Shown here: positions 25,826-35,924 of the stretch, in pieces
Position numbering within the stretch: the stretch's first letter is position 1
Layout of the letters: every line of letters starts with the position of its first letter
The notes under the pieces: model-generated
Database searches by the model: none
What the model saw: only the letters and a program-made list of their open reading frames with translations
Told to the model about the DNA's origin: nothing
Position numbers and translations under genes: made by a program
DNA from: Monosporascus cannonballus
Lineage: Eukaryota; Ascomycota; Sordariomycetes; Xylariales
Assembly (NCBI GenBank): GCA_004154925.1
Contig: QJNS01000223.1
Span: forward strand, 62,001-126,000
Length of the DNA stretch: 64,000 bases
Direction: 5' to 3'

Positions 25826-28800
25826 TATAATTTTCGTACGGCTATACGGTAATATTTGGCCTAGAAATAACTTGATTTTATAGTCGAAAGGTTAATACGG
25901 TAATAAAGAATAAGTATTACGAAAAACGAATATTTTCGCCAAATCATAATATTCAAGTAATAACTTTTTTAAAATCTCGGTTATTATTGTCGATAGTTTA
26001 TCGTCAAGGTATTTTTATTTCTTTCTTTCTATTACGTAACGTAATTAAGGCATTTTGGTTATCTAATTATAAACGGCTCGTAATCTAAAGAAAATAATAT
26101 TTAGATCGATATTATCATTTTAAATAAAAATATTATATAAAACCGCGATAGGCGCTAATAACGTTATTTCGTTTAAAAATAATAATTAAAAAGATAAAAT
26201 AATAACTTTGCGTAATACGTTTATAAGAGGGAGAAAATTGGCTAGGAGTATAAAATCTATTATTATTATTTTTATGCGATAAAACTTTAAAAGATTAGTA
26301 GCGCGAAATAATTATATTATTGCAAATATTGAATTAGGAATAGAGCTAATCTAGATATATAAGATACAGAACATCTTGATCAGAGCTTGGGAGTGGAAAT
26401 TGTCTGGCGTCCCCTGCTATAGAAAACTGCATACAAAAGTTAACAAGTCAGCATTTTATAGACCACCGCCGATCCACTTGGAAATACTAGAACCTTCGAC
26501 AACAAACATCGTCGATGCCTAACAGCTAGCTATCACCTTGCAGCCTAGCAACCCAACACCAACCCCACTTCAATATGATATTAAAACAAGACAAAGGAGT
26601 TAAAAAGGTAAGAGGTAATTCTGTCGAAAGCAGAGAAACTAGGAGTTCCGATACCGTTTTATTATTTATATGTATTATTTCCGCCGTCCAATTAATTAAT
26701 AAGTTTTGTTTTCGAACTTAAGGTAACTCGAAAATAACGTTAAAACCGTTTAAGGATTATCGGTAAAAAGTAAGGTTTTTCGTAACAAAACTTATATAAA
26801 ATCGTACCGTATAAATTATCGTAATCAAATCGGTTATAATTTTATTTATTAATTTAAATTAACGAGATTACAAAGTTAAGTAATAAAAAAATATTATTTT
26901 GATATATAAAATTATTATTAATCAATTCTATAAACGAATATTTATAATTTATTATAAATTATACCTGTAATACCGCGTCGTCGTTTAATTATAAGTGACA
27001 CGAAACAAAAAGAAATATATTAAAATTTATAAAACATATATACAAGTTTAATTTATTATTATTTTGATAATTCATAAACTTTTTTAATCGTAACTTATCT
27101 TAAAAGTTATATATTTCTTTCTTTCGTTATATTAATATTTCGTTACGTTATTATAAGTATTATATTAATCGTTATAAATTACGAACACCGGTTAATGCAT
27201 ATAAAAAATAATATCTCTTTTTTTAATAATATATATAAGGGTTTAACCTACGCTAGCGTTACTTTTCTTTTTCGGTTAAAAGGGCGCAAGGCCTGGTAAC
27301 TTTAATTATTACCGCATCTAACTATATAAGTTCGGATTCGGAAGGCGCCGGGGCGCTTAGCAAACGTTACAATACCGTTCCACTGGCGGTTTAGCTTTTA
27401 GCCATGTGTTTGCGGAAAATCTGATTTATTATATTGTTTAAAAAATTTTAAAAAACCGTATCCACCTTTAATTGTTTTCAAGAGCAAGGCGTTATACCTG
27501 TAAAACGAAAACTTTCTAAAATACCCCGGTAACTTTTTATTATAATACAATAACGTATAAGGCTGCTGGTTACCGACTTTAATCGGCTAAACGTATAAAG
27601 TTGCCGATAAAATCGGCGAATGCTATTAAGCTTTATTCCAAAGCTTAAAAGTCTATAAAGGCCTAAATTAATATATTAATAATAATATAAACTTAATTTA
27701 AAAATAAGAATATATCGTTTATATCTCGTAATATTTACGATTACGTTTTGAAATTCGTAAATTATATTGCTATATTATTAACCTTATTATATATGCGCAA
27801 ATAAATATTACCTTATAACCGTTAAATTACTTATATACTACGGTTTATAATCGAAAAAATAAACGTTTCGATTAATTGTCAATTTAAACGTATTAAAAAA
27901 CTTTAATTAATTTATTTTTCTTAACCGATTATTAAATCTTTAATATCGCTCTTAAATATAAGCGGTTTAAAACCGTAAAAACGGTAATTATCCGTTATCT
28001 CAAAAAAGGTATATCGTACATCTGTTAAAGGTTAAGTAATGCTAAATTATAAGGTTATTCTAAATAAAATATTAACAAACGAAGTTAATATGCCCCTTAT
28101 AATCGTAACCCGTTATAATAATTATTTTGCGATAATTAAACGTTTTCGTGAATAAGAATTTTTAAGGACGGATTACTTCGTTCGGCTATAACTTAATTTA
28201 TAGTAATTACGCAGTTATAAAACTAACGGTTTTTATATAATAATTACTTAATTTCTCGTATCAACTGCTTTATCTTTGTAAATTATTCCTTAATTTAAGT
28301 ATTTTCGTATTTTAAACGTTAATAAATTTCCTTAAAATTTGCAAAAATATCCTTAAATACTTTTTAAAGGTATTTATATAATTCGAAAAAACGTCTTAAT
28401 AATATAAAATCGTAGATAAATCGTATTATAACGGTAGTTAAGCAAGGAAATTCGTAAAAAAATACCTTAGAGTTCGTAAGTCGAAAAAGTAGCATTACGT
28501 TATCACTTTATTTATATTTAAAGGTAAGCGTATTAATACTCGTATTATCTTTTTCAAAAATCGGAAGATTTAAAAATGTTATAGCAAAGTAGTAACGTAA
28601 TAACGGCGGACCTAGGGCGCGGCGTAAGCGGTATTATAACGAGGCTATATAAACTGCCATAAAGTTTATTTTTTTTAAAGGTGCAACAAACTGTTACGGC
28701 GCTGTACGTCTTTTGAGTTTCTGGAAGATATTCTGTTATTGTACGAAAAAGAAAGAAAAGAGCTATCTAGCAAACGCATAACGCTTACGTACATATAGTG

Positions 28801-31146
28801 AAATGGCGGCTTAAATAAGCCGCTTTGTTAATGCCGTAACAATAAGGTAATTTATTAATTGTTTCCGCTTTTATAAGTTTGTATTTACGATATAGTTTGC
28901 CAATTTCTTTAAGTTAATCGATAATTGCAATACTAAAAAAGCGGAGATTTAAAAAGATAAATATATCCGATAGCATTATAAGAAAAGTAAGTTTGTTTAT
29001 AATATTTATTAGAAATTCGTATTTATATTTGGTAGATGATTTCAAAGATATAATTATAGAAATAAATATTGTAAAGTTAATAAAAGTTTACGAAAAAGTT
29101 TAAAAAAGTCGAATTTGTCATCTTTTAAGTATTTTAATAATAATTTGCGATATTTTTTATACTCGTCCTTTAGTTACGTTCGTAAGGAGCTTCAGAAAAT
29201 TAATTAGATTATTTAAAGATAATTCGTTATTAATTTTATTTTCATATTTAAATTTATATAAGTAGTAACGGTTAATAATATTCGATGTTAGATTTTAATC
29301 TTTTTAGATAATAAAGAATTTCGAAGTAAGTAGTAATTTTTGTTATACTGCAATTTTTGATAATTTTCACGAATTTTCTATAAATTGGCTAAATTCTAAC
29401 GAAATTTATTGATTAAAAGTAGATAGTTTGAGATTAATAAACTTTGATGGTTTAGAATTATTATTTAAATACGTTGATATATAAAATTTAAGACGTTTAA
29501 TATTTTCGTTCGTATTTTTTGAGTTTTTTACAGTTGTAATAAAGATTTTGCTTTTTTTTAAAGGTAAATCCGTTTTTTCTAGTCGATATATTGCTAACGG
29601 TAAATGCCAGATTTAGTTGTTTTTAATTTATAATTAATATTTTTACCATTAACGTTATTGTTAAATAATTTTATTAATTAATATTAACTAATTTTAAATA
29701 ATATTTTTAAATAAATCTTATATAAAATACCAGCCTATTAGGGCTAAAAGGATTTAAAATATATTATTTAATAAATTAGTTGTATTTATTTTAATTATAT
29801 GAAGGAATATTAATTTGTGGATAAATTTCTTTTTATAAACGACATTATAAGCTTCATAACTTTATTCTTCTTTTTCTATTTACGTTAGCAGTTTAATTTA
29901 TATAGTTAATTATATTAATATTATTTTAATTTTAAATAATTTAAAATTTGTATATTTACGTTGTTAATAACCTATTTTCGTTTTTATAATTTTATAAGTT
30001 AAATGTTAATAATTAGTTTTGGATAATTATAATTAGTCACGTTTTATTCTTAATTAATTTATCTTTATCGTCTAATATTTAAATTTTGAGTTTTTATTTT
30101 ATTAAGTAAATGTTTGGAAAAAAATACATTATATTTTAAATTATATCATGGATTTAAAATATGTGTAATTAACTTATATTTTTTAAATTTGTGTAGTTTT
30201 AAAAACCTGATTTTTCGAATCGATTAATTAATAATTTTGCTTAAGTTAAGATTTTATAAACGATTAATTTTAGGCATTTTTTTAATTAAAGTATTTTAAA
30301 GTCGTTTTGTTATCGTTAATTATTTGTGCCGTTATCGTTTTATAAAGCGTAATACGTATTTGTATATTTTTATTGCCGTAATTGTAATTATCTGCGTTTT
30401 TAATTAAAACTTTATTTTTTTTTCAATTGTTAATCGAAAGACTAATAGTTGATTTAATAATTATTTAAAGTTGGTTTTTTAAGCCGTTATATAAAATAGG
30501 ATAAAAAATTAGTTTTAATTAATACGAATAAATAAGTTACGTTACAATACGGAAAACGATTATTACGATTAAAATTTTAATTCGATTATATTAATAATAT
30601 TAAACTTGAGTAATTAAAGTAATGAAAATAAACATAATAAGTGATCATAATGAACGTTATATTTTGGAGTTAAACTTATAGCGAAACAGAATTTCTTGAT
30701 ATATACGCGCAATTCGGACTTTTTAATCAGCCGAGGTTATTAATATGCGTAATACCTTATCTTATTTTATTACTTATTTCATATAATATTAAGTAAACTC
30801 TTTAATTTATATTTATATTATTTAATTTCATACAGCTTTAAATAATTATAATTTTTAATTAATTTTAATTATTATTAAATTATATAATTAATTCGCTTTG
30901 TTCGATTATTCAATGAATTGGTAAAATCGTAATACGTTTCGAAATATTTATAAAAAAACTAACATTTAACGATATAAAAAGACCTACAATATATAAAAAT
31001 AAAAATAAAATTAAATACGTAATAGCTATATTTTAAACAGGGATAGCAGATTAATATTTGATATATATCAAATAGGTAAAAAATATTCAAACGAGTAGTT
31101 AGTTACGGGGTATTAAGAACATGCGTTAGATAAAAAAAATTAAGCC
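25826..31146. other. AT-rich DNA with less mutated islands, unclassified
   Basis: No intact gene is visible on either strand. It should include gag and the 5' LTR of the minus-strand gypsy relic in its left part. The island 26,340-26,660 has almost normal composition, and smaller islands occur at 27,240-27,440 and 28,590-28,740 (TGTTACGGCG at 28,692). I could not assign any of them to a named element. From 28,900 to the tRNA the DNA is again uniformly AT-rich. Confidence 0.4.
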
Positions 31147-31151
31147 AAAAA
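31147..31151 (-). terminator. Pol III terminator of the tRNA gene
   Basis: A run of five T on the minus strand lies about 25 bases beyond the tRNA 3' end, a typical RNA polymerase III stop. It sits in the first bases of the AT-rich block. Confidence 0.5.
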
Positions 31152-31175
31152 TTTAACTAATTGTTGTCCACTGCT

Positions 31176-31277
31176 TGTCCACTGTGAGGATTGAACTCAC
31201 GACCTGCGCATTGCCACAGTACCGCTTAGAATTTAAGCAATATAAGAGCGCCGTGCTAACCACTGCACCAAGCGGAC
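31176..31277 (-). tRNA. tRNA with 29-nt intron, probably tRNA-Ile(UAU)
   Basis: The minus strand folds as a complete tRNA. The acceptor stem GTCCGCT pairs with AGTGGAC (one G-U); the D stem GTGC/GCAC encloses AGTGGTTA; the T arm is GTGAG-TTCAATC-CTCAC. Internal A box (TGGTGCAGTGG) and B box (GTTCAATCC) promoters are clear. The anticodon stem GCGCT/TGCGC has one T-T mismatch at its base next to the loop, which reads CTTATA+A. That gives anticodon UAU (Ile, AUA codons) with a canonical intron after position 37, at 31,212-31,240. Exons are 31,241-31,277 and 31,176-31,211. The isotype rests on manual folding; the tRNA identity itself is firm. The gene sits on the border between the AT-rich block and the gene-bearing region. 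Confidence 0.85.
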
Positions 31278-31999
31278 AACGCACCATGAATTTTGGTTTA
31301 TTTGTAAATTTTTAGAATTATTCCAGCATAAGTAGGAGGTCAAAACCGCGGTATTGCGCTGTCATACCTCGGGGATGCTCGCAAAGTTAAAACTAGACAC
31401 GGACAACGTCGTCTACCCGATTCCATTGCCACCTATTAAACCGCTTCAGATTTCCATCTCGTTTTCTGTACCCGATTCGCAGTGGTCTACATAGTACCTG
31501 ACCAGAGCTGAGCCTGAGTAATACTGGTAGTAGCAAGGGCGCTATGCCCGATTACCCCGTAGCTAACAAAGCTGCCGGAAAACCGGGAATCGGACCAAGG
31601 GGTGCGTCACTGCGACGTACAGGTACGTAGGTACATACCCGGCAAAGGTTTTGTCGCTTCCAAGGCTCCAGCCGCTACCCGGACCCGGAGAAAACCGCTA
31701 CGACCTGACAATTACTGCAGCTTCTATTGGCCGGTGAGTACCCACTGCAAGTTATTCTCTTAGTACGCCACAGGTTGGCTAGCGACGCTAACGCACGTAC
31801 TGAGCTCATCGCATTTATTTGGCAAGAAAAATTCCCAAGTCCAGCTTTTTCTTTCGAAAACCATACCTACTATACGTCCTTTGCGCCCCTTTTCCTTTTA
31901 CCTCTCAACCTCGGAAGGGAATAGATCTCGTTTCTTCCCGCTAATTCATAATATCCCATCCCGCAAACAACCTCAGCTTCATAGCTCCCTACAGCCAAA
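31278..31999. other. Intergenic and promoter region between the tRNA and cytochrome c
   Basis: This is 722 bases of normal composition. It contains GTACGTAGGTACATACC near 31,622 and a pyrimidine-rich stretch (31,886-31,920) about 100 bases before the cytochrome c start, a common fungal core-promoter or 5'-UTR feature. Small open frames here show no coding signal. Probable cytochrome c promoter. Confidence 0.5.
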
Positions 32000-32876
32000 A
32001 TGGGTTTCTCTGCAGGTAGGTTGTCAGCTACTCTTCTGTCCTCTTGCCGGCGTCGACCCGTCTCATGACCGAGTGCACTCGTCACTATCCTCGAGCCATT
32101 GGACGGCTACGACCACGCCACAAACTGCGTGAGCGGCTCTGCCGTCGATTCGCCTTCGCCAAATACCTAGTTGGGGCCTCAATACCGCCGTCTCGTCCTT
32201 GCGATTCTCTGGAGTTGCTCGCTTGCGGTGTTATCGGCTTCGGTCAACCAACAGGTGTTGCAACGGTATAGGGAACAAGGCAGACGCAGGGCCGTGCTCG
32301 CAGAGGGTGTGGCATTAGAGCTGGGCGTCCGTGGATAGACGAAGACGACGTTGCTCGCACCCCGGCATGACGCCGTATCCGGCCTCTGATTATATCGGCT
32401 CGTCGAATTAGTAACTAACGTCGTGGCCTTGGATCAGGTGATTCTAAGAAGGGTGCCAACCTCTTCAAGACCAGGTGCGCCCAGTGCCACACCTTGAAGG
32501 AGGGTGAGGGCAACAAGGTCGGCCCTGCGCTGCACGGTCTCTTCGGCCGCAAGTCCGGTCAGGTCGAGGGCTTCTCTTACACCGACGCCAACAAGTCGAA
32601 GGGTGTCGTATGGGACGAGAACAGTCTGGTATGTGTCTGCCTCCGCCCCCAGAGCCTAAACCCGCGACTCCTAGCTAACTACGACCTCCAGTTCGACTAC
32701 CTCGAGAACCCCAAGAAGTACATTCCCGGCACCAAGATGGCCTTCGGTGGTCTGAAGAAGGAGAAGGACCGCAACGACCTGATCACGTAAGTTGGCGCAC
32801 CGCTCCTGTCTGCTTGACCGCGAGCGGCTTATACTAACTCAACTTCTCCAGCTTCTTGAAGGAGTCTACCGCATAG
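32000..32876 (+). CDS. cyc1: Cytochrome c
   Basis: Soluble electron carrier of the mitochondrial intermembrane space, moving electrons from complex III to complex IV. Four exons join in phase: 32,000-32,015, 32,438-32,628, 32,692-32,786 and 32,852-32,876, giving 108 residues, the usual fungal length. The protein starts [15 protein letters not shown]. The heme site is C19-A-Q-C22-H23 and the axial methionine is M85 in GTKMAFGG; the conserved [13 protein letters not shown] block is present. Introns have GT...AG ends and CTAAC branch sites. The first intron is unusually long (422 bases) and cuts after codon 5; the others are about 63-65 bases. This is the first protein gene beside the RIP-mutated block, about 0.84 kb from its edge, and its frame is intact. 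Confidence 0.97.
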
Positions 32877-33632
32877 ACGAGACCGGAAGTATACGTGTAA
32901 CGATAGGATTGCATAGAATGGAACGGCCAGTTGGGTGTACTTTTATAGACTAGACCATTTCAGGCGCTCCGTTGGTGTTATAACATATTGATCTCCTCTT
33001 TTCCTCGCATAACCGGATTCCCTTTGTTGGAGTGAAGCCCCGATAGAATGACCATGCGAGGGGCGATTCAACTCATCCCAGCTCCCTATTGCCCCGAAGT
33101 TACCCGTCCTAGGAATCCTGCATGTGCCACGCTTGTACTTAGGGACAAGGGTTAGCCTATGCCGCCTGATACTTTAACACCGCATCTTCCGCTACTGCAG
33201 GGGTTGAGTTTAATTGAACAACGGGCCAATTCGAGGCGCATTACCATGGACATTTGCAATGCCCATTCATGGCTTAGGAACAACACGAGAGACAACACTT
33301 GTACGATATCAAGTGGCAGTTACGGTGCAGAACCATGGCGTGATATTCGTTGTGCTCTTGTTGGAGCTGGATGGCTGACCAGTGCGCAGAGTCAGGGGAA
33401 TGTTGTGATTCAACGACCTCCCTTCTACTCTTTTGGAGATTCGTCCGCTGAGGCTCTCACGCTGACTCTTAAGAGCATCATCTATGGACGGTCATACCCT
33501 CTAGTGGGTTGGAATAATATCGGAACATCTACTTCGTGCCAAATAGGATAAGCAAAACCAGTTGTATGACTACAAAAACGTGGGCGGACTGACGGTTAGA
33601 CGACTGTTTATTACATTTCATCTCGTCGCTCG
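32877..33632. other. Convergent intergenic region, cytochrome c / Rix7
   Basis: These 756 bases lie between the 3' ends of two convergent genes. A 130-codon open frame on + (33,159-33,551) has no recognisable domain and no splice-supported extension, so I do not call it a gene. It could include 3' UTRs of both neighbours. Confidence 0.5.
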
Positions 33633-35924
33633 TCACTCCCAGCCCGTCTCCTTGAGCTTCCGGAACTTCTCGGCGTGGGAGTCCGAGACGCTGGGGCGGA
33701 CCTGGCTCAGGGCGGCCTCCCAGTCCTCGGCGGTCAGCTCGTCGGGGCCCCGGACCTTGGCGCGCTTGACGGAGGCCTGGCCGGCAGCCACGTGCAGGTT
33801 GTCGAGGTCGGCGCCGGAGAAGCCCTCGCAGCGGGCGTCGCGCGCCACGCGGTCCAGGGTGTTGAGGTCGGCGTAGCCGGGAAGCAGGCGCCGCAGGCGC
33901 GTCTTCAGGATGTCGGCGCGGCCGTCGGCGTCGGGTAGGTCGACGAAGATGTTGGTGCCCAGGCGGCCCGGGCGCATGATCGCCGGGTCGATCATGTCCG
34001 GGCGGTTGGTGGCGCCGACGACGTAGACGCCGTCCCGGTTGCCCACGCCGTCCAGCTCCGTGAGCAGCTGGTTGACGACCCGCGCGCTGGCGTCGACGAT
34101 GGCCCCGTCTCGTCGCGGGACCAGGGCGTCCAGCTCGTCGAAGAAGAGTATGCAGGGCGCCGAGGCCCGGGCGCGGCTGAAGACCTGCCGGACGGACCGC
34201 TCCGACTCTCCCACGTACTTGTTCAGCAGTTCCGGGCCTTTCACCGAGATGAAATTGGCCTTCGACTCGTTCGCCACTGCCTTTGCCAAGAGAGTCTTAC
34301 CGCAGCCGGGAGGGCCCCAGAGGAGCACTCCGGAGGGCGCCTCCAGGCCCCTGTTAGCGAACCGCTCTGGGTGCTGTATAGGTTCGACAATCGATAGCAT
34401 AAGCTGCTCCCTGACATCCTGGAGAGCGCCGATGTGCGACCAAGTTGTATCCGGTATGGTGGTGAAACCCTCACGTTTGGAGGCAGGCTGCACCTTCTTG
34501 ATAGCACCCATCATGAGTTCCATGGTGATCATATACTTGTCGGTAGGCATGGGGCCGCTGCTACGGGCACAGATCCTGTCAAGCCAGTCAACAACCGGTT
34601 CGTCCTTGTCGTTAGAGTCGATATCCATATCTGTAGATGTGTTCCGAGCCAGATCTTGCATTATTTCGCAAGCCATATCATTCTTTGCTACGGAAACGAC
34701 GTCATCCAAATCAGCCCCGACGAAGCCGGGGGTGCTCCTGGCAAGCTTTTTGTAGTCTATGTCGTCGGCTACCTTGGATTTCTGTAGCATTTTGCGCAGA
34801 ATGGCCTCCCTGGCTGCTTCGTTCGGGATGCCGATACTGATCTCCCTATTGAAGCGACCCGCGCGTCGGAGAGCCGGGTCGATGCTGTCTGGCCGGTTTG
34901 TTGCTGCAAGGGTGACCACGGCTTTACCCCCCATCTTTTGGTAGCTCACATCGTCCATGCAGGTTAGCATCTGAGCGACTATTCGTTTCTCCATCTCCCT
35001 CTGGGCGTTTTCTCGCTTGCCCATAATGGCATCGATCTCGTCGATAAAGATCAGACATGGCGCAAGTTGTTTGGCTTCGTCATAGAGCTCTCTGATTTTC
35101 TTTTCTGACTCCCCAGACATCCCCGCGACCAGAGAAGGGGCCGAGACGGAAATGTAGGATACACCTAGCCGTGCAGCAAAAGCATTCGCCAGCATTGTCT
35201 TACCGCATCCCGGGGGCCCATGTAGCAACACACCGCGCGCAGCTTCCAAGCCGGTTTCCATGCAAATCTCGGGGTAGCAAATGGGGAATGCTACTGATTG
35301 ACCAAGCACTCTTAATGCCTCATCCATACCTCCAAGGTCGTGCAGAGACACGCCAGTTGGAGGGCTGCGATCCTCCTTGGGAGGCCGCTCAATTTTCCTT
35401 CGCTTTGCCTTTGGCTGCGAAGTGACCTGATTCTCGGCAGGCGTTTCAGCATTAGAAGATCCGACAGGCCCGGTCGCATCAGATCTAGAGGCAGAAGCCC
35501 CCTCCCTCCTAGACAGGTCCCAGGCTTTAGCGAGTTGCTTGTTCATGATGAAATAGTCTCGCTCCTGTGAAACAATAAGAAGCCGTCTAATCAAATGAGT
35601 TGAGTGAATGGGGATGGATGTCTGCGTGTTGTATACCTTCGGTTGTGGGGAGTTTCCCACAGGCGGCGCTTCATCCATAGCCGCTTCCTCGTCGTCCTCT
35701 AGCCGTTCCTCCTTCCGCAAGCGAAGGACTCGTTCTATGGAATCCTCAAGCGGGCGCCTCTTTTGGCGGGCAAGGCTGGAGTTGGACCGTTTGACCCAAT
35801 CATAGACGCCAGCAACCGTGAACCGAGGTGGTTTTGAGTTGTTTTCCCTTTCTTGCTCGTCTTCAAATTTGCGGACGATCTGATAGACGTCACGATCTAA
35901 ACCGCGCAGTATTTTTGACGGCAT
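33633..35924 (-). CDS. RIX7: Rix7/NVL-type AAA-ATPase, 60S ribosome biogenesis
   Basis: Type II AAA-ATPase of the nucleolus that strips assembly factors from pre-60S particles. The frame is open for 763 codons and shows both ATPase domains. D1 has GPPGCGKT (236-243), Walker B LIFIDEIDA (291-299) and AATNRPD...RRAGRF (340-358). D2 has GPPGCGKT (537-544), Walker B ILFFDELDA (592-600) and GATNRPD...RPGRL (637-655). An N-terminal helical domain precedes a basic linker (AKRRKIERPPK, 173-183). A 72-base stretch at 35,565-35,636 starts GTATAC and ends TTTCACAG on the coding strand and keeps the frame; it is probably an intron, so the protein is more likely 739 residues. The gene diverges from Vps20. 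Two ATPase domains plus this N-terminus favour Rix7 over Cdc48. Confidence 0.93.
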   Translation of the reverse strand: MPSKILRGLDRDVYQIVRKFEDEQERENNSKPPRFTVAGVYDWVKRSNSSLARQKRRPLEDSIERVLRLRKEERLEDDEEAAMDEAPPVGNSPQPKVYNTQTSIPIHSTHLIRRLLIVSQERDYFIMNKQLAKAWDLSRREGASASRSDATGPVGSSNAETPAENQVTSQPKAKRRKIERPPKEDRSPPTGVSLHDLGGMDEALRVLGQSVAFPICYPEICMETGLEAARGVLLHGPPGCGKTMLANAFAARLGVSYISVSAPSLVAGMSGESEKKIRELYDEAKQLAPCLIFIDEIDAIMGKRENAQREMEKRIVAQMLTCMDDVSYQKMGGKAVVTLAATNRPDSIDPALRRAGRFNREISIGIPNEAAREAILRKMLQKSKVADDIDYKKLARSTPGFVGADLDDVVSVAKNDMACEIMQDLARNTSTDMDIDSNDKDEPVVDWLDRICARSSGPMPTDKYMITMELMMGAIKKVQPASKREGFTTIPDTTWSHIGALQDVREQLMLSIVEPIQHPERFANRGLEAPSGVLLWGPPGCGKTLLAKAVANESKANFISVKGPELLNKYVGESERSVRQVFSRARASAPCILFFDELDALVPRRDGAIVDASARVVNQLLTELDGVGNRDGVYVVGATNRPDMIDPAIMRPGRLGTNIFVDLPDADGRADILKTRLRRLLPGYADLNTLDRVARDARCEGFSGADLDNLHVAAGQASVKRAKVRGPDELTAEDWEAALSQVRPSVSDSHAEKFRKLKETGWE
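35565..35636 (-). other. Probable in-frame 72-nt intron in Rix7
   Basis: On the coding strand the stretch begins GTATAC and ends TTTCACAG. It has no stop codon and a length divisible by three. It encodes a low-complexity insert (VYNTQTSIPIHS...) between an acidic segment and ERDYFIMNKQLAKAW, which looks like conserved N-domain sequence. The branch site would be a weak CTCAAC. Retention would add 24 residues without shifting the frame. Confidence 0.6.

Larger units (their letters stand above)
1..31160. other. AT-rich, RIP-mutated heterochromatin-like block
   Basis: Nearly all of this stretch is extremely AT-rich; the first 60 bases hold only four C or G. TpA steps, TTAA/TAAT runs and stop codons in all frames dominate, and no intact gene is visible. 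The remaining C and G lie mostly in CpG steps (ACGT, TCGA, TTCGAA). This is what repeat-induced point mutation leaves in filamentous ascomycetes when non-CpG cytosines in repeats are exhausted. The block is made at least partly of copia and gypsy retrotransposon ruins, listed separately. Islands of near-normal composition lie near 940-1,340, 4,400-4,680, 9,490-9,664, 21,410-21,830, 26,340-26,660, 27,240-27,440 and 28,590-28,740. The block ends sharply next to the tRNA gene. Confidence 0.9.

Noticed and set aside
33159..33551. 130-codon open frame between cytochrome c and Rix7
   Set aside because: No recognisable domain, no splice-linked continuation and no GC-rich third positions like its neighbours; probably chance or 3' UTR.
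34039..34755. 238-codon frame antisense to Rix7
   Set aside because: Lies wholly on the opposite strand of the conserved AAA-ATPase. Its Ser/Arg-rich composition is the usual shadow of GC-rich coding DNA.
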